Source: Streptomyces sp. NBC_01723 (GTDB lineage: Bacteria > Actinomycetota > Actinomycetes > Streptomycetales > Streptomycetaceae). Taken from it: DNA of 64,000 bases. The translations under genes and the position numbers were made by a program. The notes beneath the pieces were generated by a model. That model saw nothing but the letters and a program-made list of their open reading frames with translations. It was not told the origin of the DNA and made no database searches. Below, piece after piece: positions 62,786 to 64,000 of this stretch. The stretch is from contig NZ_CP109171.1 of assembly GCF_036246005.1 (NCBI RefSeq), forward strand, positions 4,824,001 to 4,888,000, in the 5' to 3' direction. How positions within the stretch are numbered: position 1 is the first letter of the stretch; the number at the start of each line of letters is the position of its first letter.

Positions 62786-63991
62786 ATGCGGACGGGCAAA
62801 AGCGACATCTCCGGGTGGTTGGTGCGGCCTGCGGGAGGGCACCTGTGGGCGGTTCTCGTGACCGTGCTGGCGGCCTGCGCGGCACACGCGGCACGTGTGA
62901 CCTCGGACGGCGGGATGGACAACGCGATCGTCGTGCGGGCCGCCCGCACCTGGCTGGCCGGCGGCTCCCCGTACGACGATCCGCACTTCCTCTATTTTCC
63001 GAGCGCGGTCCTCGCCGCCGTCCCGCAGGCGCTGCTGCCCGGGGCCGTGCTGCGGGTGCTGGTCCCGTGCGCGGTGACGGCCCTGCTGGCGCTGGCCTGG
63101 GCCTGTGCGCTGCGGCTGCACCGCGTGCCGCTCGGCAGCCGGCTCGCGGTCCTCGGGCTGACCGGCCTCGCGGTGGGCTTCGCGCCGTTCGGGCACCTGG
63201 TGCGGCTCGGCAACTGGACGGTGACGGCGACCGTGGCGCTCCCGCTGTCCCTGCTGCTGGCGAGCCGGGGCCGGTGGACGGCGGCGGGCGCGGTCGTCGG
63301 CGCGGCGGTCGCGCTCAAGCCGCTGCTCGCGCCCGTCCTGCTGCTCTTCCTGTTCGCCGGGCGGTGGCGGGCGCTGGCGGCGGCCGTCCTGGTGCCCACG
63401 CTGGCCTCCGGCGCGGCGGCGCTGGCGATGCCCGACCCGGCCGGCTTCTTCACCCGCACCCTGCCTTTCCTGCTGCACGGCGACGACGGCTTCGTGCGGC
63501 TCTACGAGGCCTCCCCGGCGGCCGTGCTGCCCCGGCTGGGGGTGCCGCAGGGGCTCGCGCAGGGGCTCGCGGTGGCGGCGGCCTGCGCCGGGGTGCTCTG
63601 CGCGTACCGGCGCTGGCGCCGTGCCGACCCCGGTCCGCTGCGGCTCGCGGAGACCGGCGCCGGACTGATGCTCTCGGCGTTCCTCGTCTCCCGGCCCTCC
63701 TACGACCACTACCTCCTGGTCGCCCTGCCGCTGCTGCTCGCCGGGCTGCCGTACGGTGGATCGGTGGCCCGCGGGGTGTGGTTCTGGATCTCCCTGGTGC
63801 CTCAGGTACCGGGGCTGACCTGGCCCTGGCTGGATTCGGAGCGGCGCCGGGCCTTCCGGGACGCGTTCACCCTGTGCTTGCTGGCGGTGACGGTGGCGCG
63901 GCAGGGCCGGTCCGGTGCGCCGGACGCCGGAGGCCGGGTTCCGTCCGGGCGGTCGCCGGAGCCCGCGCGGGCCCCCGCGACCCCGTTTTGA
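62786..63991 (+). CDS. Polyprenol-phosphate-mannose-dependent mannosyltransferase-like protein (GT87)
   Basis: This 401-residue integral membrane protein has about ten hydrophobic helices. The first outer loop contains GGMDNAIVVRAARTWLAGGSPYDD, the position of the acidic residue in GT87 (DUF2029) enzymes that transfer mannose from polyprenyl phosphate. The target glycan is unknown. It is a monocistronic gene divergent from the preceding membrane protein; 74 bases separate the starts. The gene ends 9 bases before the window end. Confidence 0.78.
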   Translation: MRTGKSDISGWLVRPAGGHLWAVLVTVLAACAAHAARVTSDGGMDNAIVVRAARTWLAGGSPYDDPHFLYFPSAVLAAVPQALLPGAVLRVLVPCAVTALLALAWACALRLHRVPLGSRLAVLGLTGLAVGFAPFGHLVRLGNWTVTATVALPLSLLLASRGRWTAAGAVVGAAVALKPLLAPVLLLFLFAGRWRALAAAVLVPTLASGAAALAMPDPAGFFTRTLPFLLHGDDGFVRLYEASPAAVLPRLGVPQGLAQGLAVAAACAGVLCAYRRWRRADPGPLRLAETGAGLMLSAFLVSRPSYDHYLLVALPLLLAGLPYGGSVARGVWFWISLVPQVPGLTWPWLDSERRRAFRDAFTLCLLAVTVARQGRSGAPDAGGRVPSGRSPEPARAPATPF

Positions 63992-64000
63992 CCCGGCCGT

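Overview
The window is about 70% GC with strong third-position G/C bias, GTG and TTG starts and ATGA/GTGA stop-start overlaps. Its ribosomal proteins are actinobacterial in length and extensions, and the accessory genes (DUF397 proteins, a Scr1-type XRE regulator, a GvpU-like protein, a chymotrypsin-like protease with a chitin-binding tail, a rare TTA codon) point to Streptomyces. It is a chromosomal core region covering the rif (rpoBC), str, S10, spc and alpha clusters. I see no rRNA, tRNA, CRISPR array, transposase or phage gene.

Layout. 1-4827: end of nusG, rplK-rplA, two paralogous lipoprotein genes, then rplJ-rplL with a long leader. 5416-12898: rpoB and rpoC, closed by a strong hairpin. 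13034-15912: a small membrane protein and two divergent glycosyltransferases of polyprenol-phosphate type. 15909-20503: the str operon (rpsL, rpsG, fusA, tuf), whose promoter overlaps the stop codon of the glycosyltransferase gene before it. 20613-26030: an ABC exporter (ATPase plus large FtsX-type permease, reverse strand) beside a divergent histidine kinase and response regulator. 26171-37002: accessory genes, including a membrane protein, secreted protease, LysR regulator, NlpC/P60 protein, an XRE/DUF397/DUF397/ATPase module, an XRE regulator divergent from an SDR-tautomerase pair, and gdhA. 37036-41426: GvpU-like and MerR-like genes on the reverse strand, then five small forward genes that look like an immunity-type island, including a double SUKH-like protein. 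42007-53353: rpsJ through secY, in one direction. 53353-60798: adk, two inserted accessory genes, map, a 164-bp tandem repeat, infA, rpmJ, rpsM, rpsK, rpoA and rplQ. 60963-63991: truA, a membrane-anchored protein and a GT87-type mannosyltransferase.

The core genes encode much of the transcription and translation machinery: beta, beta' and alpha of RNA polymerase, most of the ribosome, EF-G, EF-Tu, IF-1, SecY, adenylate kinase and methionine aminopeptidase. They are arranged as consecutive operons with long structured leaders.

The observations most worth following are: a 25-nt element, 24/25 identical, shared by the rpsL and rpsJ leaders; asparagine in RpoB where E. coli has the rifampicin-contacting Ser531; a 164-bp tandem duplication carrying the 3' end of map; a decayed duplicate of an ABC ATPase tail; a TTA (bldA-type) codon in the immunity-like island; and a perfect 21-bp operator-like palindrome between an XRE regulator and an SDR gene.
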